A DNA stretch of 64,000 nt from an uncultured Lachnospiraceae bacterium (GCA_902780385.1 CACZFF010000040.1:24515-88514); one strand, 5' to 3'. Shown: positions 49,683 through 59,050, counted from the first letter of the stretch. Numbers and translations: made by a program. The notes: generated by a model not told the origin, from the sequence alone.

Positions 49683-51329
49683 ATGTACTCTCTTTTAAAA
49701 GAATTCTCCGAAAAGATCACGAGCAGGAAATCCTACTGGATCCCCCTGCTTTTTTACACGTTCGGAGCTTATGGTTTTTCCATGCTCAACCGCACAGTCG
49801 GCGCAGATGACCTTGCCACCCCTCTGTATGTGGACAGTACGATCTGGCTGGCCGAGCTCCGCTGGGGAGCCGTTCTGTGGAAAAAGATCTTCTCTTTCGG
49901 TGCCTGCGTGCCCTTCCTGGACAAATATCTCTCCATCTGCTTCCTGATGCTGGCGGGAACGGCTTTTGCCTGTATACTCTACCAGATCAACGGAAAGAGA
50001 GACCGGGTCTGGCTCTATACGATCGCAGCGTGCTCTTTTATTACATTTCCGATCATCTGTGAGATCTGGGAATTTACCTGCGGCGGAACGATCATTGTAC
50101 CCGGCGACTACTTCTGCTGCTTCATGCTCATACTGTGGCTTCTGACCTGCCGCACGGATTCCTTCCCCGCACAGACCCGGGTACTCTTTACCGCAGGGAT
50201 CCTGCTCGCACCGATCATCTCAAGCGCGGAGTCCATCGCCCCGGTCTACATCGCAGCCGTGCTGATCATCCTGTTTTACCGCCATTGCGTGCGCAGAGTC
50301 GAACCGGACCGCAAAAGCGCCTGGTTTTTCGAGGGAATCCGCTTCGCGATCCCGCTCTTTATCGCTTTTATCCTGCGTCTCATAATCGGCTACGGAATCA
50401 TGGCTGTCCTGCACCTCAGGCACAGGCACACAGGCGCGACGACCATCGCCTGGCCTTTATCCGGCCAGGAGATCGCAGCTCTCTTTAAAGGCGTGCTGAT
50501 CGATTACGGAGTTGCAGCCCTGATCAATCTCCCCATCACGATCTTTATCGTCTGCACAGTGCTCTTCGCCATACGCTGTTTTATCCTGGCCTTTAAAAAC
50601 AAGACTGCTCTCCCTGTATTTCTGGGAATCTGCATCGGGATCTCCCTCTTCCTGATCACGATCATTCAGGGCTCTGTGATGTATTACCGCACAGCCATCA
50701 CCTTGATGGTGTTCTGCGCCTTTGTATTCTACCTGCATGCGGAAAACTTTTACGACCTGATCAACAGCGGAATCCTGAAAAACAAGCGCATTTACGTCCT
50801 CGCAGGCCGCTGCGGACTGGTCCTTCTCCTCTTCATCACCTGGAGGCAGGCCGCCCATCTTCACCGCTATCTGGCCCTCAACAACCAGCGCTACGACAAC
50901 GAAGCGGCCGTCATGCAGGAGCTCTGCTTCAAACTGACCGATGAGTACGACACCTCCAAGCCGATGATCTTTGTCGGCAATTTCTCCAACGGAAGCGCCT
51001 CCTACGCCGCCACCCATGATATGGCAGAAACCCGGAACGGACGTCTCTTCCGCAGGATCCGCAGCAGGATCGACGGCACAGAGGATTGGAAAGCACCAAT
51101 GCTTGTACAGACCACGGTCAACTCTGCCATTGACTGGTACCACTGGGAATTTGACGGACAGCTTATGGGCGAATTCCTCGCCTACTACGGTTACGATTTC
51201 GATGTCAGGGCGCTCTCCCGTACCGAGCTGGAGCCCTACAACGAGGAAGCCAGAGAACTCGGTATGACGACCTATGATATTGCTGACCGCGGTGATTATC
51301 TCCTCATCTGCCTGGGCAGGCTGAACTGA
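49683..51329 (+). CDS. GtrC-like GT-C glycosyltransferase (Glucos_trans_II type membrane protein)
   Basis: A 548-residue integral membrane protein with about 10-11 helices. The first large loop has the acidic pair that marks GT-C enzymes, NRTVGADDLA (residue 37 onward), and SAESIAPVYI, AFILRLIIGYG and YRTAITLMVF place it with the 'glucosyltransferase domain' proteins related to phage GtrC. The soluble C-terminal domain (about 420-548) would face outside. Such enzymes take the sugar from undecaprenyl phosphate and add it to a surface polymer. The last gene of the operon, it ends at a bidirectional terminator. ATG at 49683, with GAGG 10 nt upstream. Confidence 0.85.
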   Translation: MYSLLKEFSEKITSRKSYWIPLLFYTFGAYGFSMLNRTVGADDLATPLYVDSTIWLAELRWGAVLWKKIFSFGACVPFLDKYLSICFLMLAGTAFACILYQINGKRDRVWLYTIAACSFITFPIICEIWEFTCGGTIIVPGDYFCCFMLILWLLTCRTDSFPAQTRVLFTAGILLAPIISSAESIAPVYIAAVLIILFYRHCVRRVEPDRKSAWFFEGIRFAIPLFIAFILRLIIGYGIMAVLHLRHRHTGATTIAWPLSGQEIAALFKGVLIDYGVAALINLPITIFIVCTVLFAIRCFILAFKNKTALPVFLGICIGISLFLITIIQGSVMYYRTAITLMVFCAFVFYLHAENFYDLINSGILKNKRIYVLAGRCGLVLLLFITWRQAAHLHRYLALNNQRYDNEAAVMQELCFKLTDEYDTSKPMIFVGNFSNGSASYAATHDMAETRNGRLFRRIRSRIDGTEDWKAPMLVQTTVNSAIDWYHWEFDGQLMGEFLAYYGYDFDVRALSRTELEPYNEEARELGMTTYDIADRGDYLLICLGRLN

Positions 51330-51374
51330 TCACGCAGATGACTGATCACGCATGTACATTTAAGTCACAGTCAA

Positions 51375-51410
51375 AAAACCCCCGCAGCTTGCTGCCGCGG
51401 GGGTTTTAGA
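51375..51410 (+). terminator. Strong bidirectional terminator
   Basis: ACCCCCGCAG and CTGCCGCGGGGGT form the stem, with A-run and T-run on both sides. It ends the amino-sugar operon and the convergent L,D-transpeptidase transcript. Confidence 0.85.
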
Positions 51411-51489
51411 CTGTCTGTTTTCGATTGTCTGTTTACGATCGCTTATGTCTGCGTCCGGGGACGCTTCATGAAATCACTTTTCACACGAA

Positions 51490-52527
51490 TCAGTAAACAA
51501 TAACACGCGTATTCTTCGGTGTTGTCTGATGAATCAGCTTGGCATCTGCCAGTTTCAGGCGGATGCAGCTGTTTGATCTGTTCTTTCCGAGAGTCGCGTC
51601 CTTAGGAGAAGAGGTGTAGGGATTTCTGCAGCCAAGTCTGTACAGAACCGAGTGGAAATAGTTTCCTGCACTGATTCGGGTTGTGTAGAAGACTGTGGAA
51701 CCTGTGAAATCCTTGTAACCATAGGCATAACTGCTCTTATGGTTGAGAGTAAATCTTCCGGAAGGAGTCGGTGTGGAGCTCTTGCCGATCGTGCAGGGCA
51801 TTCCTCTGCGGAAAATCGCCCAGCTTCCTTTGGATCCCTTATAGACATTAACCTCGTGATGACTCTTATTAACAAGAATCAGATAACGGGTGCTGCTACT
51901 GTAGCCCTGGGCCTTCTTGTCCATGCCGTGAACATCCGTGACTGCGCCGTTCGCACCGATCTTATAACCATCAATGGTAGTGTTGGTCGCGATTGTGCCG
52001 TCTGCCTTGACATAGTACATTGCGTTGTTGACAAAGAACCAGCCCTTGGTGCGGCGCTGTTTGCCTGTGCTCGCGTCAAAGTAGTAAAGCTTCTTGTTCA
52101 GTGTGAAGAAACCCTTCTGAACTGCGCCATTCCTGGAGGGAACAAGATAGTAGTAATCGTTGCCGATCTTTCTGTATCCGGTCAGGATCCGGCCGACGCC
52201 GATTCCTTTCGCTCCCTCTTTCACGCTGGCATAATACTTGTTGCCGCCGATGGTGAACCAGCCGCAGCAGAGATTTCCTTTCGCGCTGAATCCAAAATAC
52301 ATATTACCGATCTTATGTATTGAGCTCTTATAATATTTGCCGCTCGCATAATAATATCTGTAATACTTTCCCACTTTTACCCAGCCGGTGGAGGTCGCCT
52401 GTGTAGATACAGTGGAGGTTGCTGCCGCTGCGTCCGCATCTGCCTGTACCGTGACTGCCATAGCAGGCATGCAGGTAAGAATCAGAATCATGAAGACAGT
52501 GAACAGCATTGTGATTCTTTTCTTCAT
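51490..52527 (-). CDS. L,D-transpeptidase (YkuD) with cell-wall-binding repeats, paralogue 1
   Basis: A 345-residue exported protein: signal peptide at 1-25, about six choline-binding-like repeats (for example GNDYYYLVPSRNG, GKYYRYYYASGKYY) at 45-200, and a C-terminal YkuD domain from about 210. Where the family has SHGC-x-R, this protein has SNSCIRL, so the catalytic cysteine and the arginine remain but the histidine-glycine pair is changed; an upstream YFHSVLY keeps the other histidine. YkuD enzymes make 3-3 peptidoglycan crosslinks or anchor proteins. It lies 44 nt after its tandem paralogue, and 60-65 per cent of residues appear shared. Confidence 0.87.
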   Translation of the reverse strand: MKKRITMLFTVFMILILTCMPAMAVTVQADADAAAATSTVSTQATSTGWVKVGKYYRYYYASGKYYKSSIHKIGNMYFGFSAKGNLCCGWFTIGGNKYYASVKEGAKGIGVGRILTGYRKIGNDYYYLVPSRNGAVQKGFFTLNKKLYYFDASTGKQRRTKGWFFVNNAMYYVKADGTIATNTTIDGYKIGANGAVTDVHGMDKKAQGYSSSTRYLILVNKSHHEVNVYKGSKGSWAIFRRGMPCTIGKSSTPTPSGRFTLNHKSSYAYGYKDFTGSTVFYTTRISAGNYFHSVLYRLGCRNPYTSSPKDATLGKNRSNSCIRLKLADAKLIHQTTPKNTRVIVY

Positions 52528-52571
52528 ATAGAACTAAATCCCTTCTTTAATAGACAAATCAAAACGGGAGA

Positions 52572-53612
52572 TCAATATACAACGACACGTGTGCCGCGTC
52601 TCATATTGTCCCAGATGAACTTCGCATCTGCCAGAGGAAGGCGGATGCAGCTGTTAGACCTGTTCTTGCCAAGTGTAGCATCCTTGGGAGAAGTTGTGTA
52701 AGGGTTTGTGCTGCCGAGCTTGTAAAGAACAGAGTGGAAGAAATTGCCTGCATTGATTCTGGTTGTGTAGAACACAGTGGAGCCCACGAAATCCATACGT
52801 CCGTAAGGTCCGAACCTTGTGACATTCTTGGAAACCTTGAATGTACCGGATTTGGTCGGTGTGGAACTCTTGCCGGTTGTGCAGGGAATGTTTCTCCTGA
52901 TATTGACCCAGCTGCCCTTGGATCCCTTGTACATGTTGACGAGGTGTCTGCTCTTGTCTACGAGGACCATGTAACGGGTCTCACTGCTGTAGCCCTGAGC
53001 CTTCTTGTCATAGCCGTAAGGATCTGCGACTGCGCCGTTTGCGCCGATCTTACGTCCATCGATAGTGGTATTGGTGGCAATCGTTCCGTCTGCCAGCACA
53101 TAGTACATGGAAGAGCCGATGTAGAACCAGCCCTTTGTGCGGCGCTGCTTGCCGGTGGTCGGGTTGAAATAATACAGCTTCTTGCCGATCGTGATAAAGC
53201 CGGTGGCGCGGGCGCCGTTCTTGGCAGGATTGAGGTAATAATAATCGTTGCCGATCTTTCTGTAACCGGTCAGGATCTGACCGACGCCGATGCCCTTTGC
53301 ACCCTGTTTGACACTGCCGTAATATGTGACATTGTTGATGGTGAACCAGCCGCAGCAAAGGTTGCCCTTCTTGCTGAAGCCAAACAGCTTGTTTTCAATC
53401 TTTTTGACACAGTTGGTGTAATATTTGCCTTTTGCGTAGTAATATCTGTAGTACTTATCTACTTTGACCCATCCGGTGGATGCGGCCTGTGTTGTTACTG
53501 TGCCCGTAGTAGCTGCTGCCGTATCCGCACCTGCCGGTACAGTAACTGCCATAACCGGCATACATGACAAAAGCATGATTACGACAAACAGCATCGCGAG
53601 TTTTTTCTTCAT
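52572..53612 (-). CDS. L,D-transpeptidase (YkuD) with cell-wall-binding repeats, paralogue 2
   Basis: A 346-residue near-copy of the gene at 51490-52527, with the same layout: signal peptide (MLFVVIMLLSCMPVMAV), repeats such as NNVTYYGSVKQGAKGIGV, and a YkuD domain ending TRVVVY. The active-site motif again reads SNSCIRL rather than SHGC-x-R, so the change is fixed in both copies. Tandem duplication is evident. ATG at 53612 follows AAGGAGGC, a strong site. It is probably the promoter-proximal gene of the pair; the 200 bp upstream are AT-rich, with no clear consensus promoter. Confidence 0.87.
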   Translation of the reverse strand: MKKKLAMLFVVIMLLSCMPVMAVTVPAGADTAAATTGTVTTQAASTGWVKVDKYYRYYYAKGKYYTNCVKKIENKLFGFSKKGNLCCGWFTINNVTYYGSVKQGAKGIGVGQILTGYRKIGNDYYYLNPAKNGARATGFITIGKKLYYFNPTTGKQRRTKGWFYIGSSMYYVLADGTIATNTTIDGRKIGANGAVADPYGYDKKAQGYSSETRYMVLVDKSRHLVNMYKGSKGSWVNIRRNIPCTTGKSSTPTKSGTFKVSKNVTRFGPYGRMDFVGSTVFYTTRINAGNFFHSVLYKLGSTNPYTTSPKDATLGKNRSNSCIRLPLADAKFIWDNMRRGTRVVVY

Positions 53613-54024
53613 AGTTGCCTCCTTAACTGGTGTTTGTGAACTGGTAAAGTTAACTGCCGTGCTGTTGTTTCAGTGATATTGTATCTACTGCAATTAAGAA
53701 ACGCTTCATAGGGTATTTTATATAATACTACGAAAAACACATTTTTTCTACACAAATTTTTCACATTTCCCATGTAGGAATTTTCGCATTTTGTCGAATT
53801 ATCGTCGTTTTCCAGCCACATCATTAACCGATTTATCGTTAAATCTGCCTGAAAGCGCCGGCAAAGGTCCCTCCCCCGCCGGCGCTCTCTTTCTCTTATT
53901 AAGCCCCGCAGAATGTATCATCACTGAGCGTCCGCCGCCGGATCCCGGGGACCCCGAACCCTTTATGACACAGATCTCCGAAATTGACGGTCCGGAAAGT
54001 GACCTGGAAATAGTGCTGTTCCTG
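53613..54024. other. Region between the L,D-transpeptidase and telA genes
   Basis: The left half is AT-rich leader/promoter DNA for the transpeptidase pair. The right half holds a GC-rich hairpin (AGCGCCGGC / GCCGGCGCT, 53851-53887) that can end the telA transcript. No gene is seen. Confidence 0.5.
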
Positions 54025-55242
54025 CTACATTCTGGAAGCCTGCAGCATTTTCTCGCGCAGCTGGGATTCGATTCCGGCCAGCTCCGCCTCTGCCTCCTGG
54101 CGTTTCTGCTTGCCTTCGGTCTGGATCGCAAGCACTTCGTCCATGGTCGAAATGAGCATTTCGTTTGTGTGCTTGAGCGTTTCGATATCCACGATACCCC
54201 GCTCGGATTCCTTGGCGGTCTCGATCGTAGCGGTCTTGAGCGCATCCGCGTTTTTCTTGAGCAGCTCATTGGTCATATTTGTGACCTCCCGCTGTGCCTG
54301 AGCTGCCTTGTTGGCATGTTCGACACCGATGGCGATGACCATCTGGCTCTTCCAGAGCGGAATGGTATTGACGATCGTGGACTGGATCTTTTCCGCCATG
54401 ACAGTATCTGAAGACTGGATCATTCGAATCTGGGGGCCGGTCTGCATGGCAACTGTTCTTGTGAGCATAAGGTCATGCAGCTTCTTCTCAAAGCGGTCAC
54501 ACATTTCCGCGAAATCCTTGGCCGCCTGTGCGTCCTCGGGAAGTCCGGAGCGCTGTGCTTTTGCCTGGAGTTCCGCAAGCTCTCCCTCGCGGACCTCTTT
54601 GAGTTTCTTCTTGCCGGCCAGAATATACATGGAAAGTTCTTTATAATAATTGAGATTCAGTTCATACATTTTGTCGAGCAGCTGGATGTCCTTCATCAGA
54701 GTGACCTGATGCTTTTCCAGCTCTTTGGTGATGGTGTCCACATTTGTCTCGACTTTGCTGTACTTGGTCTTCATCTCCTGCATCCGGTTGGAGCCTTTTT
54801 TGAAGAAGCCGAAGATGCCCTTTTCCTCTTCTTCCACATCAAAGTTCTTGAGCTCTGTCACAAGAGAAGTGATCATGCCGCCCACTTCGCCGAGATCCTT
54901 GGTCTTGACACTCTCCAGAGTCTTCTCGGAGAAGTCCGCCATCTTTTTCTGCGTGCCGACGCCATAGGTCATGACTGCCTGCGTATTGGTGACATCGATC
55001 TGCTTGGCAAAAGCATCGACCATTTTCAGCTCTTCAGGGCTGAGGATCGCTTCCTCCGGTTCCTTCTCCTGTACAGCTGCAGGCGCCGGTGCTGCCTGAA
55101 CGGCTGCAGCCTCCGGCTCTCCAAAAGAAAGGGAGGGAGCCGCAGGCACTTCCAGACCTGCAAAAGGATCTGCGGCTTCCGCAGGTGCTTCCTGAACAGC
55201 TGCTTCCATTTCTGTAGTTTCTTTCCTGATTTCGTCTGCCAT
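54025..55242 (-). CDS. TelA/YaaN-family toxic anion resistance protein
   Basis: A 405-residue, largely alpha-helical cytoplasmic protein. After a 60-residue Ala/Glu/Pro-rich tail comes the TelA core: VDAFAKQIDVTNTQAVMTYG, GEVGGMITSLVTELKNFD, LDKMYELNLNYYKELSMYILAGKKKL, shortened here to its parts, and IPLWKSQMVIAIGVEHANKA. TelA proteins were named for tellurite resistance and have been linked to envelope stress and bacteriocin or antibiotic tolerance; the mechanism is unknown. It follows the xpaC-like gene by 64 nt, the usual pairing. ATG at 55242 has AGGAGG upstream. Confidence 0.93.
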   Translation of the reverse strand: MADEIRKETTEMEAAVQEAPAEAADPFAGLEVPAAPSLSFGEPEAAAVQAAPAPAAVQEKEPEEAILSPEELKMVDAFAKQIDVTNTQAVMTYGVGTQKKMADFSEKTLESVKTKDLGEVGGMITSLVTELKNFDVEEEEKGIFGFFKKGSNRMQEMKTKYSKVETNVDTITKELEKHQVTLMKDIQLLDKMYELNLNYYKELSMYILAGKKKLKEVREGELAELQAKAQRSGLPEDAQAAKDFAEMCDRFEKKLHDLMLTRTVAMQTGPQIRMIQSSDTVMAEKIQSTIVNTIPLWKSQMVIAIGVEHANKAAQAQREVTNMTNELLKKNADALKTATIETAKESERGIVDIETLKHTNEMLISTMDEVLAIQTEGKQKRQEAEAELAGIESQLREKMLQASRM

Positions 55243-55306
55243 AGTCTCCTCCTTCGAGACGCTCCCGCGATTGATCTGACGCCGGGGTACTTATACTTGT
55301 GCCTGT

Positions 55307-56857
55307 TTATTCTCCAAAAGTAAGTTTGATTCCTTCTTCGGTCTGGTCCGTTTCATCGGATACCGCCTGTGCACTTCCAAATGCGGTCTGCACCGCCTGT
55401 CCGCCCTCGGACAGCTCATCCGTGTAGCCGTCTGTAAATCCCGCATACCCGCCGGTCTGCTGTGCAGCGGCCTTGCGCATCTGATCTCCTGTCAGACCGT
55501 CCTGCGCCATCATGGTCTTCATGACGGAAATATCCGAGGAAATATCCCAGGCCATATCCTGGAAGAGACCGTCGAGGAGATTTTCGAAGGCGACATTGAT
55601 CGTGCCCAGCGCCTCTCTGATCTCCTGTTTTGTGGTCACGATATTCTCTCCCGCCGAAGGCTGGCGGTCCAGCTCGATATAGGCCTGCAGGAGCTTCATG
55701 GTCGTGGGCAGGTAATAGACCATCAGCCTTCTGAGATTCTGTGCGCTGCCGGGATCCTTGCGGATCTGCTCGATGATACGGTTCATCGTGGTCTCCAGAT
55801 GCAGCAGCTCATCCGAAATCTCCTCATCGCCGATCTGGCGGTTTGCCTCGCGGATCCGCCCCATATACAGAAGACCCTCTTCCACGATTTTCCTGGCTTG
55901 CGCAGGGAGCTTCGCGTCCTCCGGGCGCGGCCGGAGATCGGCATCCGCATTGACGAAGGACGTTTCATCGACGACCACTCCGCCGTTTGCCAGTGTCCGC
56001 TCCTTTACTTTCTCTTTGGCCTTTTCGGCTTCCTGCTCCTGACGCTGCCGCTCAAGCTCCAGATACTCATTGTACAGCTGCTCGGAGAGCATCAGTGTCG
56101 TCTTCTGACGGTCAAACCACGCCGCAGGGATCATATCCTCGCTGATCATTGTTTCCAGATTCTTCAGGACCGTCTCCCGGCTCTGACCGGTCGCCCGGGC
56201 GATCTTGTTGATCTCAAGATACTCGCTTGTCCCGGCAATCTTCCCATATTCATAGTAGTCCCTGACCAGCTGCTTGCGCTCCCGGCCTTTTTTGACCAGG
56301 ATGCCGCCCAGAACACCAAGTCCCAGCGTGATCACCAGAGAGGTGATCCCAACCGCCGAGAAAAAGCCGCTCCCGACAGAACTGAAGAGGCTCATCAGCC
56401 CTGAAAACAGGCCTTCTATAAAAGAAAAGCCCGCCATGACCAGCAGAACGACTCCGCCGACAATACTGCCCGTGCCGCTGGAGCGGCTGATTTTCCGCTG
56501 CAGGAAAGGGCTGACCTTGCTGGAAAAAACCGTGTGATGACGGGCGCCCGCGGCACGCTGCTTGTACTGTTCGGTCATATTTTCCGCAGAATATCCTGCG
56601 TGTCCGTAGCTGCGTCCCTGACCTGCTGCGCCGTTCCGGTTCTGGCCGCCGCCTGCATTGCCGCCCCCGGGCGGTGTTCCCTGCACATATCCCTGGAAAT
56701 TATAAAGTGCATCAGCTGCTGTCCCCGCAGCGGAACCCGTCACGTCCCGCACCGTTTTCTGCAGGGCTTCATTCAGACCCGAAAAGTCGCCCCTGCTGAC
56801 AGCGTCGTCCACGGCATCCCTGATGCTGCCGCCGATGTTGTTAATGTCTTTATCCAT
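55307..56857 (-). CDS. XpaC-like 5-bromo-4-chloroindolyl phosphate hydrolysis family membrane protein
   Basis: A 516-residue protein with a Gly/Asn-rich N-terminal part, two or three membrane helices at about 130-190, and a helical C-terminal XpaC domain at 320-470, containing ARKIVEEGLLYMGRIREANR, IRKDPGSAQNLRRLMVYYLP and INVAFENLLDGLFQDM. XpaC-like genes are nearly always found next to telA, as here. A winged-helix-like segment (KIAGTSEYLEINKIARATG) lies between the helices and the C-terminal domain. The name reflects a phenotype, not an established enzyme. Likely promoter element TATAAT at 56948-56943. Confidence 0.88.
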   Translation of the reverse strand: MDKDINNIGGSIRDAVDDAVSRGDFSGLNEALQKTVRDVTGSAAGTAADALYNFQGYVQGTPPGGGNAGGGQNRNGAAGQGRSYGHAGYSAENMTEQYKQRAAGARHHTVFSSKVSPFLQRKISRSSGTGSIVGGVVLLVMAGFSFIEGLFSGLMSLFSSVGSGFFSAVGITSLVITLGLGVLGGILVKKGRERKQLVRDYYEYGKIAGTSEYLEINKIARATGQSRETVLKNLETMISEDMIPAAWFDRQKTTLMLSEQLYNEYLELERQRQEQEAEKAKEKVKERTLANGGVVVDETSFVNADADLRPRPEDAKLPAQARKIVEEGLLYMGRIREANRQIGDEEISDELLHLETTMNRIIEQIRKDPGSAQNLRRLMVYYLPTTMKLLQAYIELDRQPSAGENIVTTKQEIREALGTINVAFENLLDGLFQDMAWDISSDISVMKTMMAQDGLTGDQMRKAAAQQTGGYAGFTDGYTDELSEGGQAVQTAFGSAQAVSDETDQTEEGIKLTFGE

Positions 56858-56942
56858 ATTTTGAAAATGACCTCCTGTTCAAAAACTTGTGTGATCTGAA
56901 GTCATGTATTTTTGTGGATCATAAATCGCGATACGCAACAAC

Positions 56943-56948
56943 ATTATA
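56943..56948 (-). promoter_or_regulatory. Likely -10 box of the xpaC-telA operon
   Basis: TATAAT on the minus strand, 86 bp before the xpaC-like start; the -35 match is weak (TGTTTT at 17 bp). Confidence 0.35.
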
Positions 56949-57062
56949 CCGCATCATTTAGAAAAAAAACACTGCAAAACAGTTGTTGCGCAATGCTTTC
57001 ACAAAAGACTATAATTAGTAAAGATTCTGATTCCTGCTAATTCAGGACCCGCTTTTTTAATT

Positions 57063-57262
57063 TTATTCTTCATCGCGCAATACCCGTGACTTCAGTCGTG
57101 GGATACGCGCGCAAAAAGGGAAACTCGCTTCATCGTGGGTACAATCCCGCGATGAAGGTTGGATGCAGCACGGATGCGGTTCTGAAGATGTTGACATGTC
57201 TTTGAAAAACAAGACATGTCAACCCGCATCCGGCGCGCAAGACTCGCGAGCGAGTCTTGAAT
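57063..57262. repeat. Family C dispersed repeat, full copy 1
   Basis: A 200-bp element with several hairpins: ATGTTGACATGTCTT with AAGACATGTCAAC, GACTCGC/GCGAGTC, and the CGCGATGAAG/CTTCATCG arms. It is in direct orientation to 61118-61329 and differs only in a 10-25-bp middle segment and an A-run length. It lies directly before the HicB-like gene. Confidence 0.85.
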
Positions 57263-57288
57263 ATTATCCACTGTCAGAGGAGAAAATT

Positions 57289-57564
57289 ATGCAGTTTATT
57301 TATCCGGCAGTTTTCTGCCAAAAAGATGACGGCACCTATCATGGATATTTCCCGGATCTGGAGCAGTGTTTTGCCCAGGGCGATACATTGGACGAAGTTC
57401 TCAACAGTGCCATTGAAGAAGCCCGCATGTGGATCCAGGTGGAACTCGAGGATACATTTGAACTTCCCGGTGTCACCCCTTTGGAAGACCTCATTCTAAA
57501 GGAAGGTGAATTTGTCCGCAATATTGCCGTGACCATCCGGCTCACCGACGGCTGGGACGAGTAA
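57289..57564 (+). CDS. HicB-like antitoxin domain protein, orphan
   Basis: A 91-residue protein of the HicB fold: MQFIYPAVFCQKDDGTYHGY, FPDLEQCFAQGDTLDEVLNS and a C-terminal LILKEGEFV. The partial RNase H-like domain is complete but there is no C-terminal DNA-binding domain. HicB proteins normally neutralise a HicA mRNA interferase; no HicA is found on either side. Many clostridial genomes hold such orphan HicB proteins of unknown role. ATG at 57289 has AGAGGAG 7 nt upstream. The gene sits 26 bp after a family C repeat. Confidence 0.85.
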   Translation: MQFIYPAVFCQKDDGTYHGYFPDLEQCFAQGDTLDEVLNSAIEEARMWIQVELEDTFELPGVTPLEDLILKEGEFVRNIAVTIRLTDGWDE

Positions 57565-57600
57565 ACCCGGGACGCACAGCTGAAGGCCAAAGGCAATCCC

Positions 57601-58962
57601 ATGCAGCAAGACATGACTACCGGCAGGATCCTGCCGGTCATCCTCCGATTTACATTTCCCCTGTTTATCGGAAATATCTTCCAGCAGTTCTACAGTATGG
57701 CAGACACCATCATCGTAGGACGTTATCTCGGAGCCGCTGCTCTGGCCGCCGTCGGCGCGACGAGCACGGTTTCTTTTTTGTTGCTCGGATTTGCGATGGG
57801 ACTTGCCTCCGGCTTTGCGGTACTGACTGCTCAGAGATTCGGTGCAAAAGATGCGGACGGAGTCCGGATCAGTGTATCCAACGGGATCCAGCTGGCCATT
57901 CTGCTCTCCGCTGCCCTGACTGTCCTCGGTCTCCTGCTTGTCCCCGGCCTTCTGGTCCTCATGCATACCCCGCAGGACATCATCGCGGATGCGACCCGCT
58001 ACATGCTCATCATCTGCAGGGGGCTTGCCGCATCCATGTTCTACAATCTTTTTTCCGCCTTTCTGCGCTCGGTCGGAAACAGCAGGGCTCCTCTGTTTTT
58101 CCTGGTTTTTTCCTCCTGTACCAATATTTTTCTCGATATTTTTTTCATTGTCCGTCTGGGCATGGGCGTGGAGGGCGCTGCCCTTGCAACGGTTATGGCG
58201 CAGGGACTCTCCGCCGCCCTCTGTCTTTTCTATATTCTGGTGCGGGTACATGTGCTGGTCCCCTCGCGGCACCATTGGGGCTTCCACAGGGAAGCCACTG
58301 TACATCAACTGCGGATGGGCGTGCCGATGGCGTTGCAGTTTTCCGTCACCGCATCCGGCACGATCGTGATGCAGGCGGCCATCAACATGTTCGGTTCTGT
58401 CGCTGTCGCGGCCTTTACTGCAGCCTGGCGTATCCAGAACATCCTGACACAGGGCATGATCGCCATGGGACTGACCATGGCTGCTTTCTGCGGACAGAAT
58501 TTCGGAAATAGAGATTTCCCCAGGATCCGGCAGGGTGTACAGACTGCAGTGCGGATCGAAATCATCTACTCCGCCGCAGCAGGTATCATTTCGGTTGCTC
58601 TTCTGCCCCTTTTCATGCGTCTGTTTTTCTCCGCGGGCACAGATTTCAGCGCCCTCATGCCCTGGGCCATGGCCTATACCATCGAATGCGCGGTCTTTTT
58701 TATACCGCTTAGCATGATCTTCATCTTCCGCAACGCCATGCAGGGATGCAGTTATTCCTTCCTGCCGCTGATGGGCGGTGTTGTGGAAATGGCCGCCCGT
58801 GTGCTCTGTGCCTTAGCCGGCATCTACTTCCACAGCTACCTTCTCTCCGCCGGATGTGACGGCGCAGCCTGGCTCACTGCAGGGCTTTTTACTCTGTTCG
58901 CCTACCGCTACATGATGCGGCAGCTGGAAAGCCGTGCGGCACAGCGCCCCGGATCCGCCTGA
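57601..58962 (+). CDS. MATE-family multidrug/metabolite efflux protein
   Basis: A 453-residue, 12-helix transporter of normal length. The opening MTTGRILPVILRFTFPLFIG and the following FYSMADTIIVGRYLGAAALA are standard for the clostridial MATE group. It expels cationic drugs or metabolites by Na+ or H+ exchange; no substrate can be assigned. The ATG at 57601 follows AAAGGCAATCCC, a weak site 36 nt after the HicB-like stop, so it may be translated by coupling. A terminator follows at 59022. Confidence 0.92.
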   Translation: MQQDMTTGRILPVILRFTFPLFIGNIFQQFYSMADTIIVGRYLGAAALAAVGATSTVSFLLLGFAMGLASGFAVLTAQRFGAKDADGVRISVSNGIQLAILLSAALTVLGLLLVPGLLVLMHTPQDIIADATRYMLIICRGLAASMFYNLFSAFLRSVGNSRAPLFFLVFSSCTNIFLDIFFIVRLGMGVEGAALATVMAQGLSAALCLFYILVRVHVLVPSRHHWGFHREATVHQLRMGVPMALQFSVTASGTIVMQAAINMFGSVAVAAFTAAWRIQNILTQGMIAMGLTMAAFCGQNFGNRDFPRIRQGVQTAVRIEIIYSAAAGIISVALLPLFMRLFFSAGTDFSALMPWAMAYTIECAVFFIPLSMIFIFRNAMQGCSYSFLPLMGGVVEMAARVLCALAGIYFHSYLLSAGCDGAAWLTAGLFTLFAYRYMMRQLESRAAQRPGSA

Positions 58963-59021
58963 CATCCTCCTCTTCCCGGATCCGTACCCCTCTCCTTTTT
59001 TATCCAAATCTTTGCTGATCT

Positions 59022-59050
59022 CCCGCCGTCTTCATAAACGGCGGGTTTTT
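59022..59050 (+). terminator. Rho-independent terminator after the MATE gene
   Basis: CCCGCCGT and ACGGCGGG form the stem with an 8-nt loop; five T residues follow. Confidence 0.8.

Noticed and set aside
57289-57564. Complete HicAB toxin-antitoxin module
   Set aside because: No HicA-sized frame with its dsRBD-like histidine motif occurs on either side.
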